Shown: positions 43,666-52,069, numbered from the stretch's first letter. The stretch: DNA of 64,000 bases from Microbispora bryophytorum (GCF_006874465.1 NZ_VIRL01000010.1:62001-126000); one strand, 5' to 3'. The notes: generated from the sequence alone by a model not told the origin. Program-made: numbers and translations.

Positions 43666-44480
43666 GCTATGGGCTCATCGCCGAGGAGACGACGCTGGAT
43701 CGCGTCCTCGTTCGCGTCGAGCCAGGCCGCGGCGCGCCTGATCCGTCCGCCCGCGCCGCCGTCCCACATGCGCGCCCAGCCGCCGCCGAGGGTCCTGGCC
43801 CGGTCCCGCATGAGCGCGTAGGAGCGGCCGAACCGCATCCTCGCCGTCTCCACCAGCATGAGCCGATCCCGCGCCGGCAGGCCGTACGCATCGCAGAACG
43901 ACCGCACCCGGGCCGCCGCGTCCAGGGACCGCTGCAGCGGGTCGCGGTCGAGCGGATCGGCGAGCGGAGCCCAGTGCCGCACCGTGGTGACCACGTCGAA
44001 CAGCCGCGTGGTCGGCCTGGCCATGTCGAAGTCGATCAGCGCGTACGGCAGGAGTCCCGAGCCGGGCCGCTCACGGAAGACGACGTTGGCCGGGGTGACG
44101 TCGCAGTGACCCACGAGCTCGGGAGAGCCCTCCGGCGCCGAGCCGTCCTCCCAGGCGGCGCCGGGAGGCGGCCGGAACGAGGCCGCCGCGTCGTGGAAGC
44201 GCCGCAGCAGCCGGGCCAGAGTGGTCAGCGCCTCGTCGCTCACCGCGTACGCCGGCAGGGGATGCGCGGGCACCACGCCCTCGACGTACGTGAGGATCAT
44301 CCTGCCCCGCTCGTCGACCCCGCGAACCCGCGGCGCCCGGTCGAACCCCACGGCCTCCAGGTGCCGCAGCAGCGCGTGGACCGACGGTGACGTGGGACGC
44401 ATCGGCCGCCGCACCGTCGCCCCCACCCGCACGACCCCCTCGGAGACGTCTCCGATGAGCGGGATCTCGCGTACGGACAT
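43662..44480 (-). CDS. Aminoglycoside-phosphotransferase-family kinase
   Basis: 272 aa, kinase-like fold. The Brenner motif is GHCDVTPANVVFR (catalytic Asp) and the metal-binding motif ALIDFDMARPTTRLFDV. The N-terminal lobe has no obvious glycine-rich loop. Substrate unknown; members phosphorylate sugars, choline or antibiotics. Overlaps cobD by 4 bp, so the two share a transcript. Confidence 0.85.
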   Translation of the reverse strand: MSVREIPLIGDVSEGVVRVGATVRRPMRPTSPSVHALLRHLEAVGFDRAPRVRGVDERGRMILTYVEGVVPAHPLPAYAVSDEALTTLARLLRRFHDAAASFRPPPGAAWEDGSAPEGSPELVGHCDVTPANVVFRERPGSGLLPYALIDFDMARPTTRLFDVVTTVRHWAPLADPLDRDPLQRSLDAAARVRSFCDAYGLPARDRLMLVETARMRFGRSYALMRDRARTLGGGWARMWDGGAGGRIRRAAAWLDANEDAIQRRLLGDEPIA

Positions 44481-44777
44481 GGCGAAGCAGTGTAGCCGCG
44501 AGATCGCTCAGACGCAGGCGAGCAGGCGACGTTCCCCCTCGCTCCCCCTCGCGCGCTGATCGGGCGCCCTCCCGGAACCTCGTCTCACGGCCGGCGGCAC
44601 CGGACGCCCTCGCGGAGCGCCCTGGACGAGGGGTCTGAACGGCGTCGGCCAGGGGCCGACCGGGCATCTCCGACGAGCATGACCACCAGGCCCGGGGCCC
44701 GTGCGAGGCATGGTGTGGCCCATGTCGGGGAAACCGGGTGTGTACCCGGTCCCCGGATCATGCAGAATTAGGCACGA

Positions 44778-44851
44778 GCGCCCTTAGCTCAGCTGGATAG
44801 AGCATCGGACTTCTAATCCGACGGTCGCAGGTTCGAATCCTGCAGGGCGCG
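44778..44851 (+). tRNA. tRNA-Arg (anticodon TCT)
   Basis: 74 nt cloverleaf: acceptor GCGCCCT pairs with AGGGCGC; D-arm with AGCTCAGCTGGATAGAGC; anticodon stem TCGGA/TCCGA closing loop CTTCTAA (anticodon TCT); T-arm GGTTCGAATCC. CCA is not encoded. Its 3' flank begins a patch with an integrase fragment, consistent with use as an attachment site. Confidence 0.97.
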
Positions 44852-44862
44852 CTCCTCTCATC

Positions 44863-44876
44863 AGCCCATCTGGGCT
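44863..44876 (+). terminator. Possible hairpin after tRNA-Arg
   Basis: AGCCCATCTGGGCT, a perfect 6-bp stem with a 2-base loop 12 bp after the tRNA. It has no T-run, as is usual in high-GC actinobacteria. Confidence 0.35.
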
Positions 44877-44883
44877 CCGAGCT

Positions 44884-44942
44884 GGGCTTCTGCTGGATCA
44901 CGCGCGATCGCGCATGCGACCGCGCGCCACCAGAAGCAGCCC
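44884..44942. repeat. Imperfect long inverted repeat
   Basis: GGGCTTCTGCTGG (44884-44896) faces CCAGAAGCAGCCC (44930-44942) across a CG-rich centre that is itself palindromic (CGCGCGATCGCGC). It could be a terminator or recombinase arm-site for the neighbouring integrase remnant. Confidence 0.5.
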
Positions 44943-45092
44943 CAGGCGGCCACTCCCGGAACATTTCGGAATGATGTTGGTCACTTTCCGCAGGTCGCCA
45001 GGCGGATTCCGCCAGCTTCCGGAGCGATCCCGAGGTCCCCGAGCAAGCCGAAGGGTCCCAGCCTGAGCCGGGACCCCTGACGGTGCGTTGTC

Positions 45093-45371
45093 CTACTCCG
45101 CGTCAACGTGCGCCTTGATCCACTCCCATCCGTCCTGCCATGAGCTGAACGCTTGAAGGTGTTGACCATCACGCGCGTCAAAAACGTGGTACTGAAACTT
45201 CCCGTTGCTCCCCGTTCGGATGAGGTCATACGCCTCATCGTTCGAGCGGTACCAGACGCACTCACCATCCAAAGGGCGCGAGGGAGAGGCGTAGGCGTAC
45301 TGGTGAGTGATCGACATGAGCCGGAGCGTACGAGCCGAAGAGAACACAAGCAATGGCCCCCGCTTCCTCAT
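45093..45371 (-). CDS. Small hypothetical protein coupled to integrase fragment
   Basis: 92 aa from ATG 45371, which overlaps the integrase stop (ATGA); an internal ATG at 45317 gives a 74-aa version. Contains GECVWYRSNDEAYDLIR, FQYHVFDARDG and SSWQDGWEWIKAHVDAE, soluble and aromatic-rich. I recognise no family. The overlap suggests it was the gene following the integrase in a mobile element. Confidence 0.55.
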   Translation of the reverse strand: MRKRGPLLVFSSARTLRLMSITHQYAYASPSRPLDGECVWYRSNDEAYDLIRTGSNGKFQYHVFDARDGQHLQAFSSWQDGWEWIKAHVDAE

Positions 45372-45785
45372 ACGCCGAGGGCTTCCATGATGCGCTGGTT
45401 GGCCACCTCACGTTGCCCGTCGATGCACTTGGCGTAGACCCTGAGCATCACGTCTATGCCATGACCGGCCCGCTCTGCGGCTTCCGGCGCGTGGACTCCC
45501 GCATTGAGCCACAGCGAGACGGCCGCAGGGCGCAGGTCGTACGGCCGGGCCGCCAGGGGCGAGGCGACCTGCCCGGGCGTGAAGGCGTAGCTCCGGGCTT
45601 CCTTCCAGATCTTCGAGTAGGCCGACCCGGAGATGAGCCCGCCCGTCCTCGTACGAAACAGCCGTCCGTCATCACTGACGCCGTGCCGCTCGATGTGCTC
45701 GCGGAGGATGGCGACCAGTTGGGGCAGGATCGGTACCTGGCGCGTGTCCTTCTCGCCCCGATGCTTGAGCCCGCGAATTTTAGAT
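45368..45785 (-). pseudogene. C-terminal fragment of a tyrosine site-specific integrase
   Basis: Read from ~45785 to the stop at 45368 the frame gives GLKHRGEKDTRQVPILPQLVAILREHI, then FRTRTGGLISGSAYSKIWKEA, RPYDLRPAAVSLWLNAGV, and VYAKCIDGQREVANQRIMEAL, in that order, i.e. the catalytic region of actinophage-type tyrosine recombinases with the YDLR-x-x-AVSLWLNAG and RVYAKC elements. In this copy the usual H of the RHT motif is P (LRPAA). The N-terminal half is missing and replaced, out of frame, by an unrelated ATPase start. Non-functional. Confidence 0.8.
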
Positions 45786-45972
45786 GATGCGCGATAGTGG
45801 GCATGATTCGCACTCTTCGCGCACCGAGGGCGAACTTAATCAGTTCAAACAGGCTGCTCTTGCCTGTTCCGTAACTTCCTATCACGGCATTGACTCCACT
45901 CGCAAACTGATATACTCTCACATCCATATCTGTATTGAGCGTTATGCTATTGAAGCGCAAGGAGACGGCCAT
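45783..45972 (-). pseudogene. N-terminal fragment of an AAA/SMC-like ATPase
   Basis: From ATG 45972, ~63 codons read as the start of an ATPase: MAVSLRFNSITLNTDMD..., then VNAVIGSYGTGKSSLFELIKFALG, where GSYGTGKSS is a Walker A. The frame then enters the integrase fragment in the wrong frame at ~45783, so the rest of the ATPase is gone. DNA here is clearly more AT-rich than the surroundings, indicating foreign origin. Confidence 0.7.
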
Positions 45973-45994
45973 ACTTTTCTGCTTTCTCTGAGAT

Positions 45995-46117
45995 TTAGAT
46001 CAGTGTCCGATGTGGGCGATCGATCGCGTCTGGCAGATTCTTGTAAATAAGGTCTTGCAGAGACGCGCCGCCGCCATACAGATACAGCACGACGATCGCC
46101 ATGCTGTGGCCGGCCAT
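45995..46117 (-). CDS. Possible 40-aa ORF upstream of ATPase fragment
   Basis: An ATG at 46117 opens 40 codons reading MAGHSMAIVVLYLYGGG, then LQDLIYKNLPDAI, and stopping 22 bp before the ATPase ATG. Not recognised. It may be the tail of a longer gene of the same element, since the frame remains open further upstream. Low confidence. Confidence 0.3.
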   Translation of the reverse strand: MAGHSMAIVVLYLYGGGASLQDLIYKNLPDAIDRPHRTLI

Positions 46118-46211
46118 CCCACGGGGTAGGGGGCGATCGGAGGCCTGGGACTTCGTTCCTCAGCCCCAGTCCAACGGGCTGCGGTGGTGACCGCTGAGCA
46201 GAGTGCTGATG

Positions 46212-46703
46212 TCAGGCAGGCACATCACGATCGGTGCCCGTGTCTGCGGTGGGCAATCCCAGCTCTGCCAAGCCGGACCGGACCGCCTTCGATTCCTGAT
46301 CGAGCAGACTCCGCGCCCTTGTGCCCCAGTTGGCGTCTATCCGGAAGCTGTCTCCCTCGAAGCGAGGGAACACATGCAGGTGGAAGTGGAAGACCTCCTG
46401 AAACGCTGCTTTCCCGTCCGCCAGGAAAATGTTCACGCCCTCACACCGCAAACCAGAGCGCCGTAGAGCCCGGCCCATCCGATGGCCGATCGTCCATACA
46501 TGCGCACTCGTCTCCTCATCAAGGTCTTCCAACCCCACGGCGTGAACGCGTGGAATGACAAGGAGGTGACCTGGGGTGACGGCTCCTATGTCCATGATTA
46601 CCATTACGCGGTCGTCTGCGTAGGGAACGCTCGCTTCAGCCTCGCCGCGAAGGATCGCGCAGAACACGCAGTCCGATCGGCCAAGATCTTCCATGGTCAA
46701 CAT
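46212..46703 (-). CDS. HIT-family hydrolase
   Basis: 163 aa from ATG 46703 (ATGs at 46721 and 46694 are alternatives; none has a strong ribosome-binding site). The N-terminal C-x-x-C (DCVFCAILRGE), PGHLLVIPRVHAVG and the catalytic histidine triad FHFHLHVFPRF (~112) identify an HIT nucleotide hydrolase/transferase. The C-terminal ~45 residues extend beyond the usual ~115-140 aa length. In the accessory patch beside the integrase remnant. Confidence 0.85.
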   Translation of the reverse strand: MLTMEDLGRSDCVFCAILRGEAEASVPYADDRVMVIMDIGAVTPGHLLVIPRVHAVGLEDLDEETSAHVWTIGHRMGRALRRSGLRCEGVNIFLADGKAAFQEVFHFHLHVFPRFEGDSFRIDANWGTRARSLLDQESKAVRSGLAELGLPTADTGTDRDVPA

Positions 46704-46855
46704 GGTGACAGTGAGCGGCATCCACAGCGAATGCTTTTGGCTTGAGCAAGATCCGGCATGTGCGCAGGACGCACTTCCAGCCGTACAACCCTCGCCGATC
46801 CTGCCGGGAGCCCTGTCATGGGTAGGGGGATCGAGCTGATAAGTCGCTTGCCAGC

Positions 46856-47185
46856 GTGGAGAGGAACGTCAACCACCACTCCCACTTCGTGCATGCCGTA
46901 GACGGCCACATCGTCGAGCGCCTGGTTCCGATGTACGCCCACTGGAGCGACAGCACCGACCCTGAACGACTGAAGCAGGACCTCGAAGAACTGGGCATGC
47001 TCTGGGACTTCGGCTCAGACCCCGAGGTGTTCCCGCCCTACATCGAGGGTGCTCTGGCACTCGCTGAACGACGCACCGGCGTCCGATTGGAACCTCGCCA
47101 CTTCCAGCCCGGTGGTTTACCTCACCGCGCCTCCATCGCCCGCTACTACGAAAGCCCTCAAGGCACATTTCCCGAGCTAGCGTGA
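46856..47185 (+). pseudogene. C-terminal half of a DUF6461 protein
   Basis: From GTG 46856, 109 codons including SHFVHAVDGHIVERLVP, STDPERLKQDLEELGML and IEGALALAERRTGVRLEP, the C-terminal half of DUF6461. The frame is closed upstream by TAG at ~46821. The N-terminal half (leucine-rich D-x-x-x-x-x-F-V-x-G region) is missing. Either a truncated gene or a short derivative still made from the GTG. Confidence 0.6.
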
Positions 47186-47315
47186 CATCGGTGTGTGCGA
47201 CTCGGGTGACGGAAGATTCGACTGGAGAGGCATTCGCACGCCTAGATTCATGGCTCGTTCGAGTTGCAGTCGGCACTACGTCGAAACCGAGTGGATAGTT
47301 GGGTGGAAGATGTCG

Positions 47316-47612
47316 ATGTCAGAGCCAACACGAATCGATGTAGAGCAGCTCAGGCGGGTGCTTGAGGTGCTCATAAATCACATAACCGGGGAATCCCGCA
47401 CCGAGATAACCATCTCCAACGAATATTTCTGGTCGGTTCCATCACCTGAGATTTACAAGGCGTACGAGCAGCCGACCGGGCTTACCATCGGACAGATCTC
47501 CGAGTCGTGGGACAACCTGCAAAGGATGGTCGAAGACGACGGCGTGATCGACTGGGGGCTGGTGTGGCTCGGCGAAGTTCTCCGGGCCATCGGTCACGAG
47601 ACCATTGACTGA
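47316..47612 (+). CDS. Small conserved-looking protein of unknown function
   Basis: 98 aa from ATG 47316 (GGAAG six bases upstream; ATG 47310 also in frame). Acidic, helical: VEQLRRVLEVLINHITGES, EITISNEYFWSVPSPEIYKA, QISESWDNLQRMVEDDGVIDWGLVWLGEVLRAIG in parts. The composition resembles small immunity-type or regulatory proteins, but I do not recognise a family. Base composition is lower in GC than the core genes. Confidence 0.65.
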   Translation: MSEPTRIDVEQLRRVLEVLINHITGESRTEITISNEYFWSVPSPEIYKAYEQPTGLTIGQISESWDNLQRMVEDDGVIDWGLVWLGEVLRAIGHETID

Positions 47613-47652
47613 TCGCCCGACGGCCGTCGGGCAGGAGGCAGATGATGTTGCG

Positions 47653-48456
47653 TCAGCGCAGGTCGATGACAGGGCGGGTGGAGAAGTCCTCGTACATATC
47701 CTCGCCGTCCGGCCCATGCACGAACTCGGCGATGCTCGGGTTGTGATTTGCCGTGGCGAGCGGTAGCCAGGCCAGCAGGGTGCCATAGCCACCACAAACC
47801 GCCTCGCCGCCGTCGCCGCCGTGGATCGCGGCGGGGTCACTGGTGACCTCGGCACTGTAGACGCTGTCGGCAATGCGGAGACCGAAGGCGTTGGGTTGAT
47901 GCTGCGGGCCGGCCTTGTCGCCATAGGGGATTCGGTCCAACGGGCACCAGTTACCCCACCTGAACAGGGTGGCGGCCCCCGCGCCGCAGGCGTGCTCCCA
48001 CTCGTCGGGGTGGGGCAAACGGAGCCCGCGGCTGGTCAGCGCCGCCGGCATCTTCTCAGGCGGAGCAGTCAGTGGTTCGTCCTCTACCGCCATCAGCAAC
48101 GTCGGCACGGTGACCGTGCGTCGCGGGCTGAGGTACTGGCCGAGGTGCACGCGCAGGTCCGGGTCGAAGCCGTACCCTTGGCTGAGGCTCTGCTCTCGGT
48201 AGCAGTCCAGCATGTCGGGCGCTGGCTGCCATGCGGCCAGGTCGAAGCCGACCGTGACCTTCCCCCCGGGTATCAGCGAGAACACCTGGCCATCGCGCTC
48301 GATCAGCACGCGGTGCAGCGTAGTTCCGAGGTGCTCGACTGATTCGACCCGGTCGAGGCGGCCCTCTGACTCGGCGGCAGCCTGTTCGGCGATCCGGGTA
48401 GCGGCAGCGAGTTCGAGGCCGCGCCATTCGTTGAAGGTGAGAGATGCCAGGGACAC
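47653..48456 (-). CDS. SUMF1/formylglycine-generating-enzyme-like domain protein
   Basis: 267 aa from GTG 48456. The C-terminal half carries the FGE-sulfatase pattern GLRLPHPDEWEHACGAGA and TLFRWGNWCP. The N-terminal ~120 residues (SLTFNEWRGLELAAATRIAE; VLIERDGQVFSLIPGGKVTVGFD) are specific to a small actinobacterial group. The active-site Cys pair of true FGE is not evident, so an enzymatic role is uncertain. At the right edge of the accessory patch. Confidence 0.65.
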   Translation of the reverse strand: MSLASLTFNEWRGLELAAATRIAEQAAAESEGRLDRVESVEHLGTTLHRVLIERDGQVFSLIPGGKVTVGFDLAAWQPAPDMLDCYREQSLSQGYGFDPDLRVHLGQYLSPRRTVTVPTLLMAVEDEPLTAPPEKMPAALTSRGLRLPHPDEWEHACGAGAATLFRWGNWCPLDRIPYGDKAGPQHQPNAFGLRIADSVYSAEVTSDPAAIHGGDGGEAVCGGYGTLLAWLPLATANHNPSIAEFVHGPDGEDMYEDFSTRPVIDLR

Positions 48457-48846
48457 GAGCGAGAGTCTGGCATGAGGCGCCGACAGCGGGGCGGTCGTAG
48501 TCCCCTGAAGAAAGACGGCCCTGTATTGCCGTGGGGACACGGCAGTACAGGGCCGCTTGCTCCAGGGCGCCGGCTCGCAGCGGATCAGGGTCGCCGCTTC
48601 GGTCAGTGAGGAGCCGGCCGGAGAAATGCTGGGGCTGAAGCCGGTCGCCGTCGAACTGGATGTAGACGAACCCGGTGTGGGGACTGTCCGGCGAACGGCC
48701 TGTCTCGTAATCGGCTCTGTCCCGTAATCGGCTCTGTCTCGCAGGCGGACCCGTACCGGGGAAGCCGCGGAACGATGGTCGCTCGGAAGGCCGCTCACGA
48801 TCGTCGCGGGCGGCTTTCCCGCTGGTCGTACGGACGACCAGCCCGG
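48457..48846. other. Gene-free stretch with 17-bp direct repeats
   Basis: No supported gene. A unit of the form TGTCTCGTAATCGGCTC occurs twice in tandem with a degenerate third copy (48701-48751). The minus strand is open in more than one frame here, but I see no recognisable protein. Probably non-coding DNA at the boundary of the accessory patch. Confidence 0.6.
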
Positions 48847-50178
48847 TCAAACGCCGATTGCCACAGGCTCCATGATCTCGCGGTCCTGGTCGGCGTCGGA
48901 GCGGAAGTGCTTCGATTGGTGTGCGGCGATCAGGGTGATCAGAGCATTGGCGCCCATGAAGATGGCGATCGGCCACCAGTGTCCGGCGCCCGCGTACAGG
49001 GCCGTCGCTATCAGCGGTGCCAGGCCGCCGAGGATCGCGCCGGTGATTTCGCGGGCGAACGCGATGCCGGAATACCGGGTGGCGGCGGGGAAGAGCTCGG
49101 TCAGGAATGCGCCCTGCGCGGCCACACCGGTGGACGCCACACCCACCCAGCAGATGATCAGGCCGGCCGCGACGAGCCATGGGTTCCTGGTGTCGATGAG
49201 CAGGAACATCGGGACCGTCCAGACGATCCCGAAGCATGCGGCGAACATCAGGAGCTTGCGGCGACCGATCCGATCACCGAGTTTGCCGAAGTACGGCAGG
49301 AACGGGGACCCGACGAGGAATATCGCCGCGTTGATCGCGAGCCCGATTCCCGCGGCCATGCCGAGGTTGTTCGTCAAGTAGCTGAGCGCCCACACCTGGG
49401 GGATGTAGGTGAAGCCCGACAGCAGGAAGTTCGACCCCAGTGCGACCAGCAGTCGTCGCTTCTCGGTGGCCAGCAACGTCACGAGGGGGATCTTGTGGGC
49501 TGCTTCGCCCGCGGCCTCGTCGCCGGGTTGCCGGGTCTCCGTGACTCGGAGCCGCACGTAGAGACTGATGGCGAGAACAATGACGCTGGCCAGGAACGGG
49601 ATGCGCCAACCCCAGACGAGGAAGCCATCGCCGGTGAGGGCGTCGAGCGCGTTGAAGGTCAGCAGGCCGAGTGCGCTGCCCAGCCACAGGCCGACTCCGG
49701 ACCAGGAGGAGTAGAAACCCCGTCGCCCCGGGGTGGACGCCTCAGCCGAGAGGGTGATCGCGCCGGCGTACTCCGCCCCCGCCCCGAGACCCTGAATCAC
49801 CCGCAGCGCGACCAGCAGCACCGGCGCCAGCACTCCAGCAGTGGCGTAGGTCGGCAGAGTGCCGATCAGCGCCGTGCAGATACCCATGATCAGCAGTGTC
49901 GTGATCATGACGGGCTTGCGACCGATCCGGTCACCGAGATGGCCGAACACGATGCCGCCGATCGGCCGGGCGAAGTAGCCCACGGCGAATGTCGCGAACG
50001 CCGCGAGCAGGCCGGTCAGCTGGTTGTCAGCTCCGAAGAACTGATCCTTGAAGATCAGGGCCGCCGCCGCCCCGTAGAGCGCGAAGTCGTACCACTCGAT
50101 GAGCGTGCCGACGAGTGCGGCCCCCGCCGCACGGCGGGCCGTCCGCCGACCCGGCGTCGATGCGGTTCCGGTAGCCAC
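48847..50178 (-). CDS. MFS transporter, metabolite:H+ symporter (MHS) type
   Basis: 443 aa, 12 predicted membrane helices. MHS-family signatures: GTLIEWYDFALYG at the first helix, FARPIGGIVFGHLGDRIGRKP in loop 2-3, RVIQGLGAGAEYAGA in helix 4-5, and FGKLGDRIGRRK in loop 8-9. Family members import carboxylates, betaines or shikimate. Divergent from the catabolic genes and next to an IclR regulator, so it probably imports the substrate of the cluster. Confidence 0.9.
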   Translation of the reverse strand: MATGTASTPGRRTARRAAGAALVGTLIEWYDFALYGAAAALIFKDQFFGADNQLTGLLAAFATFAVGYFARPIGGIVFGHLGDRIGRKPVMITTLLIMGICTALIGTLPTYATAGVLAPVLLVALRVIQGLGAGAEYAGAITLSAEASTPGRRGFYSSWSGVGLWLGSALGLLTFNALDALTGDGFLVWGWRIPFLASVIVLAISLYVRLRVTETRQPGDEAAGEAAHKIPLVTLLATEKRRLLVALGSNFLLSGFTYIPQVWALSYLTNNLGMAAGIGLAINAAIFLVGSPFLPYFGKLGDRIGRRKLLMFAACFGIVWTVPMFLLIDTRNPWLVAAGLIICWVGVASTGVAAQGAFLTELFPAATRYSGIAFAREITGAILGGLAPLIATALYAGAGHWWPIAIFMGANALITLIAAHQSKHFRSDADQDREIMEPVAIGV

Positions 50179-50342
50179 AGCGTCCTCCGATCATCTCTTG
50201 GGTATAGCGAGTTCCGTAGAATGGGACCATGTTCCGCACTGTAACGGATCCAGTGTGGCGGCGACCACAGTCCCGGCGACGGACTTCTCACCCTCCGGCC
50301 GCGTACGGCACGCCTCGCCTGAGGCAGAGCGGCGAAAGCGCG

Positions 50343-51146
50343 CTAGAGGTGCGGATCCAGCAGCCGGCGAATGCTCGGCTCACTCAGCCGAGGGGCGACT
50401 TCGCGCAGATCCTCGCGTAGCACGCCCGCCTCGACGGCCATCCGCTCCGCGATGGCGGCGATACGCTCCGGCCCCATCCGAGTCTCGACGGCGGCGACGC
50501 TGAGCGAGGCGATGGGCAGACCGTCCTCGGCCAGCACGGGGACGCCGACACCGACCGCACCAGGCACGATACCGCCGTTGTTCACCGTGTAACCGCGCTC
50601 ACGTGCCGTACGCGCGGCCTGCAGCACAGACGCGGCGTCCGGCCGCGGATAGCGCGAGCTGGAAGGTGAGCTGGCCAGGACCGCCTCGATCTCGTCGTCC
50701 GGCAGCCAGGCGAGCAACGCCATCGCGCCGGCGCCGACTCCGAGGGGGCGCCTGTCGCCGACCTGCAAGGTCAGGGTGCGAATCGGGAAGCTGCCGAGCA
50801 CGCGGTCCACACAGAGCGATTCGATGCCGCTCCGGGTGGACAGGAAAACCGTGTCGTGTGTCGTGCGCGCCAGCGCGGCCAACCGCGGCCCGGCTATGTC
50901 GACGATCCCGTGCCGGTTCAACGCCTCGGTGCCGAGACCGACGAGCTTGGGGCCGAGGTGGAATGAGCCGGCCTCGGTCTGCTCCAGCCAGCCGAGCTCG
51001 GTGAGCGTCGCGAGGATCCGGTGCACCGTGGTCTTCTGCAGGCCGGTCGCGGTCACGACATCCATCAGCCGCGCCCCTTCGGCGCCCCCGTTGGCCACGA
51101 CGTCGACGATCCCTGCCGCGCGCGTGACGCTGCGAACGCTCTCCAT
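50343..51146 (-). CDS. IclR-family transcriptional regulator
   Basis: 267 aa. N-terminal HTH ARLMDVVTATGLQKTTVHRILATL (~25-50) and C-terminal effector domain with TVFLSTRSGIESLCVDRV, LPDDEIEAVL, ARERGYTVNNGGIVPGAVGVGVPV and IASLSVAA. Divergent by 83 bp from the SHGG/TPP/SDR/amidase operon and upstream of the MHS transporter, hence the presumed regulator of both. GTTCCG half-sites occur in both flanking gaps (e.g. 50209, 50229, 51182, 51203). Confidence 0.9.
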   Translation of the reverse strand: MESVRSVTRAAGIVDVVANGGAEGARLMDVVTATGLQKTTVHRILATLTELGWLEQTEAGSFHLGPKLVGLGTEALNRHGIVDIAGPRLAALARTTHDTVFLSTRSGIESLCVDRVLGSFPIRTLTLQVGDRRPLGVGAGAMALLAWLPDDEIEAVLASSPSSSRYPRPDAASVLQAARTARERGYTVNNGGIVPGAVGVGVPVLAEDGLPIASLSVAAVETRMGPERIAAIAERMAVEAGVLREDLREVAPRLSEPSIRRLLDPHL

Positions 51147-51229
51147 GAGCGACTCCTTCCAATATCCAACAATTCTATCGCTGGTTCCGTCTGACAGTCC
51201 GTAGTTCCGACACGTGGTACGTTCACCCT

Positions 51230-52069
51230 ATGGATGACGGCTGCAATCAGGTGAACCCGTCGGCGGCCCTGATCGATCTTCGACCTGTCACCGTGCTTGA
51301 CAGCATTACCGAACTGCAAACGGCGGATCGTCACAAGGTCGCCGTCACGGGTTCCCACGGCGGGCTGGCCAGCGGACGGCATGCGCTCGCCCACGGTGTC
51401 GCGGCGGTGATCTTCAATGACGCCGGCGTCGGACTGAACGGCGCCGGCACACGATCCCTGGCGGACCTCGACCGTTGGGGAGTGCCGGCCGCCGTGGTAT
51501 CGCACCTTTCCGCTCGCATCGGCGACGGCCGGGACACCATGCGGTCGGGAGTCGTGTCCGCGTGCAACGGCACCGCCCAGGCGCTCGGAGTGCGGCCGGG
51601 CCACAGTTGCCTCGCCGCGGTGGCCGCACTCCGCACGTCAGCCGCTCACGCACAGGAGACGGATACGGCCGGCTTCGCCTCGGCGAGCGGTCAGGTCGGC
51701 CCTCACCACGTGGTCATCCTCGACTCGGCTTCACTGATCGGGCCGGATGCCGCGGGCAGCGTGGCGGTGACCGGATCGCATGGGGGGCTGCCGGGGCGTC
51801 GAGCCGCCAGAGCGCTCAAGCACCCGGCTCGCTTCGCCGCCTTCAACGACGCGGGCGTCGGAAAGGACCAGGCCGGCATCGCGCGGCTTGAGGTGCTCGA
51901 CTCTCAGGGCGTTCCCGCGGTGACGGTTCGCCACGACAGTGCCGAGATCGGCGACGGGTCGTCGACTCTGCGCTCCGGAGTCGTCTCGTACGCCAACAGC
52001 CTCGCCATTCGAAGCGGTGCGCGGGCCGGCGCATCGCTGATCGAAGTGATCCGCCGGCTGCCGGAATAA
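51230..52069 (+). CDS. Internally duplicated protein of unknown function (SHGG/NDAGVG repeats)
   Basis: 279 aa consisting of two homologous ~120-residue halves (about 15-135 and 155-278). Each half runs through the same ordered motifs: VAVTGSHGGL; (I/A)FNDAGVG; LD-x-x-GVPA-x-x-V-x-H-x-SA-x-IGDG; T-(M/L)-RSGVVS. No signal peptide or membrane segment, so cytoplasmic. The conserved His, Asn-Asp and His/Asp residues look like paired active sites of a pseudo-symmetric enzyme. I do not recognise the family. First gene of an operon with a TPP enzyme, SDR and amidase; 24 bp from the next gene. Confidence 0.85.
   Translation: MDDGCNQVNPSAALIDLRPVTVLDSITELQTADRHKVAVTGSHGGLASGRHALAHGVAAVIFNDAGVGLNGAGTRSLADLDRWGVPAAVVSHLSARIGDGRDTMRSGVVSACNGTAQALGVRPGHSCLAAVAALRTSAAHAQETDTAGFASASGQVGPHHVVILDSASLIGPDAAGSVAVTGSHGGLPGRRAARALKHPARFAAFNDAGVGKDQAGIARLEVLDSQGVPAVTVRHDSAEIGDGSSTLRSGVVSYANSLAIRSGARAGASLIEVIRRLPE

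Noticed and set aside
44778-48846. Second copy of the tRNA-Arg 3' end as attachment-site duplication
   Set aside because: I could not see a repeat of the T-arm/acceptor sequence in the window; the far end may be deleted or lie outside.
50200-50245. Defined IclR operator in front of the MHS transporter
   Set aside because: GTTCCG half-sites recur here and in front of iclR, but I could not build a single consistent palindrome.
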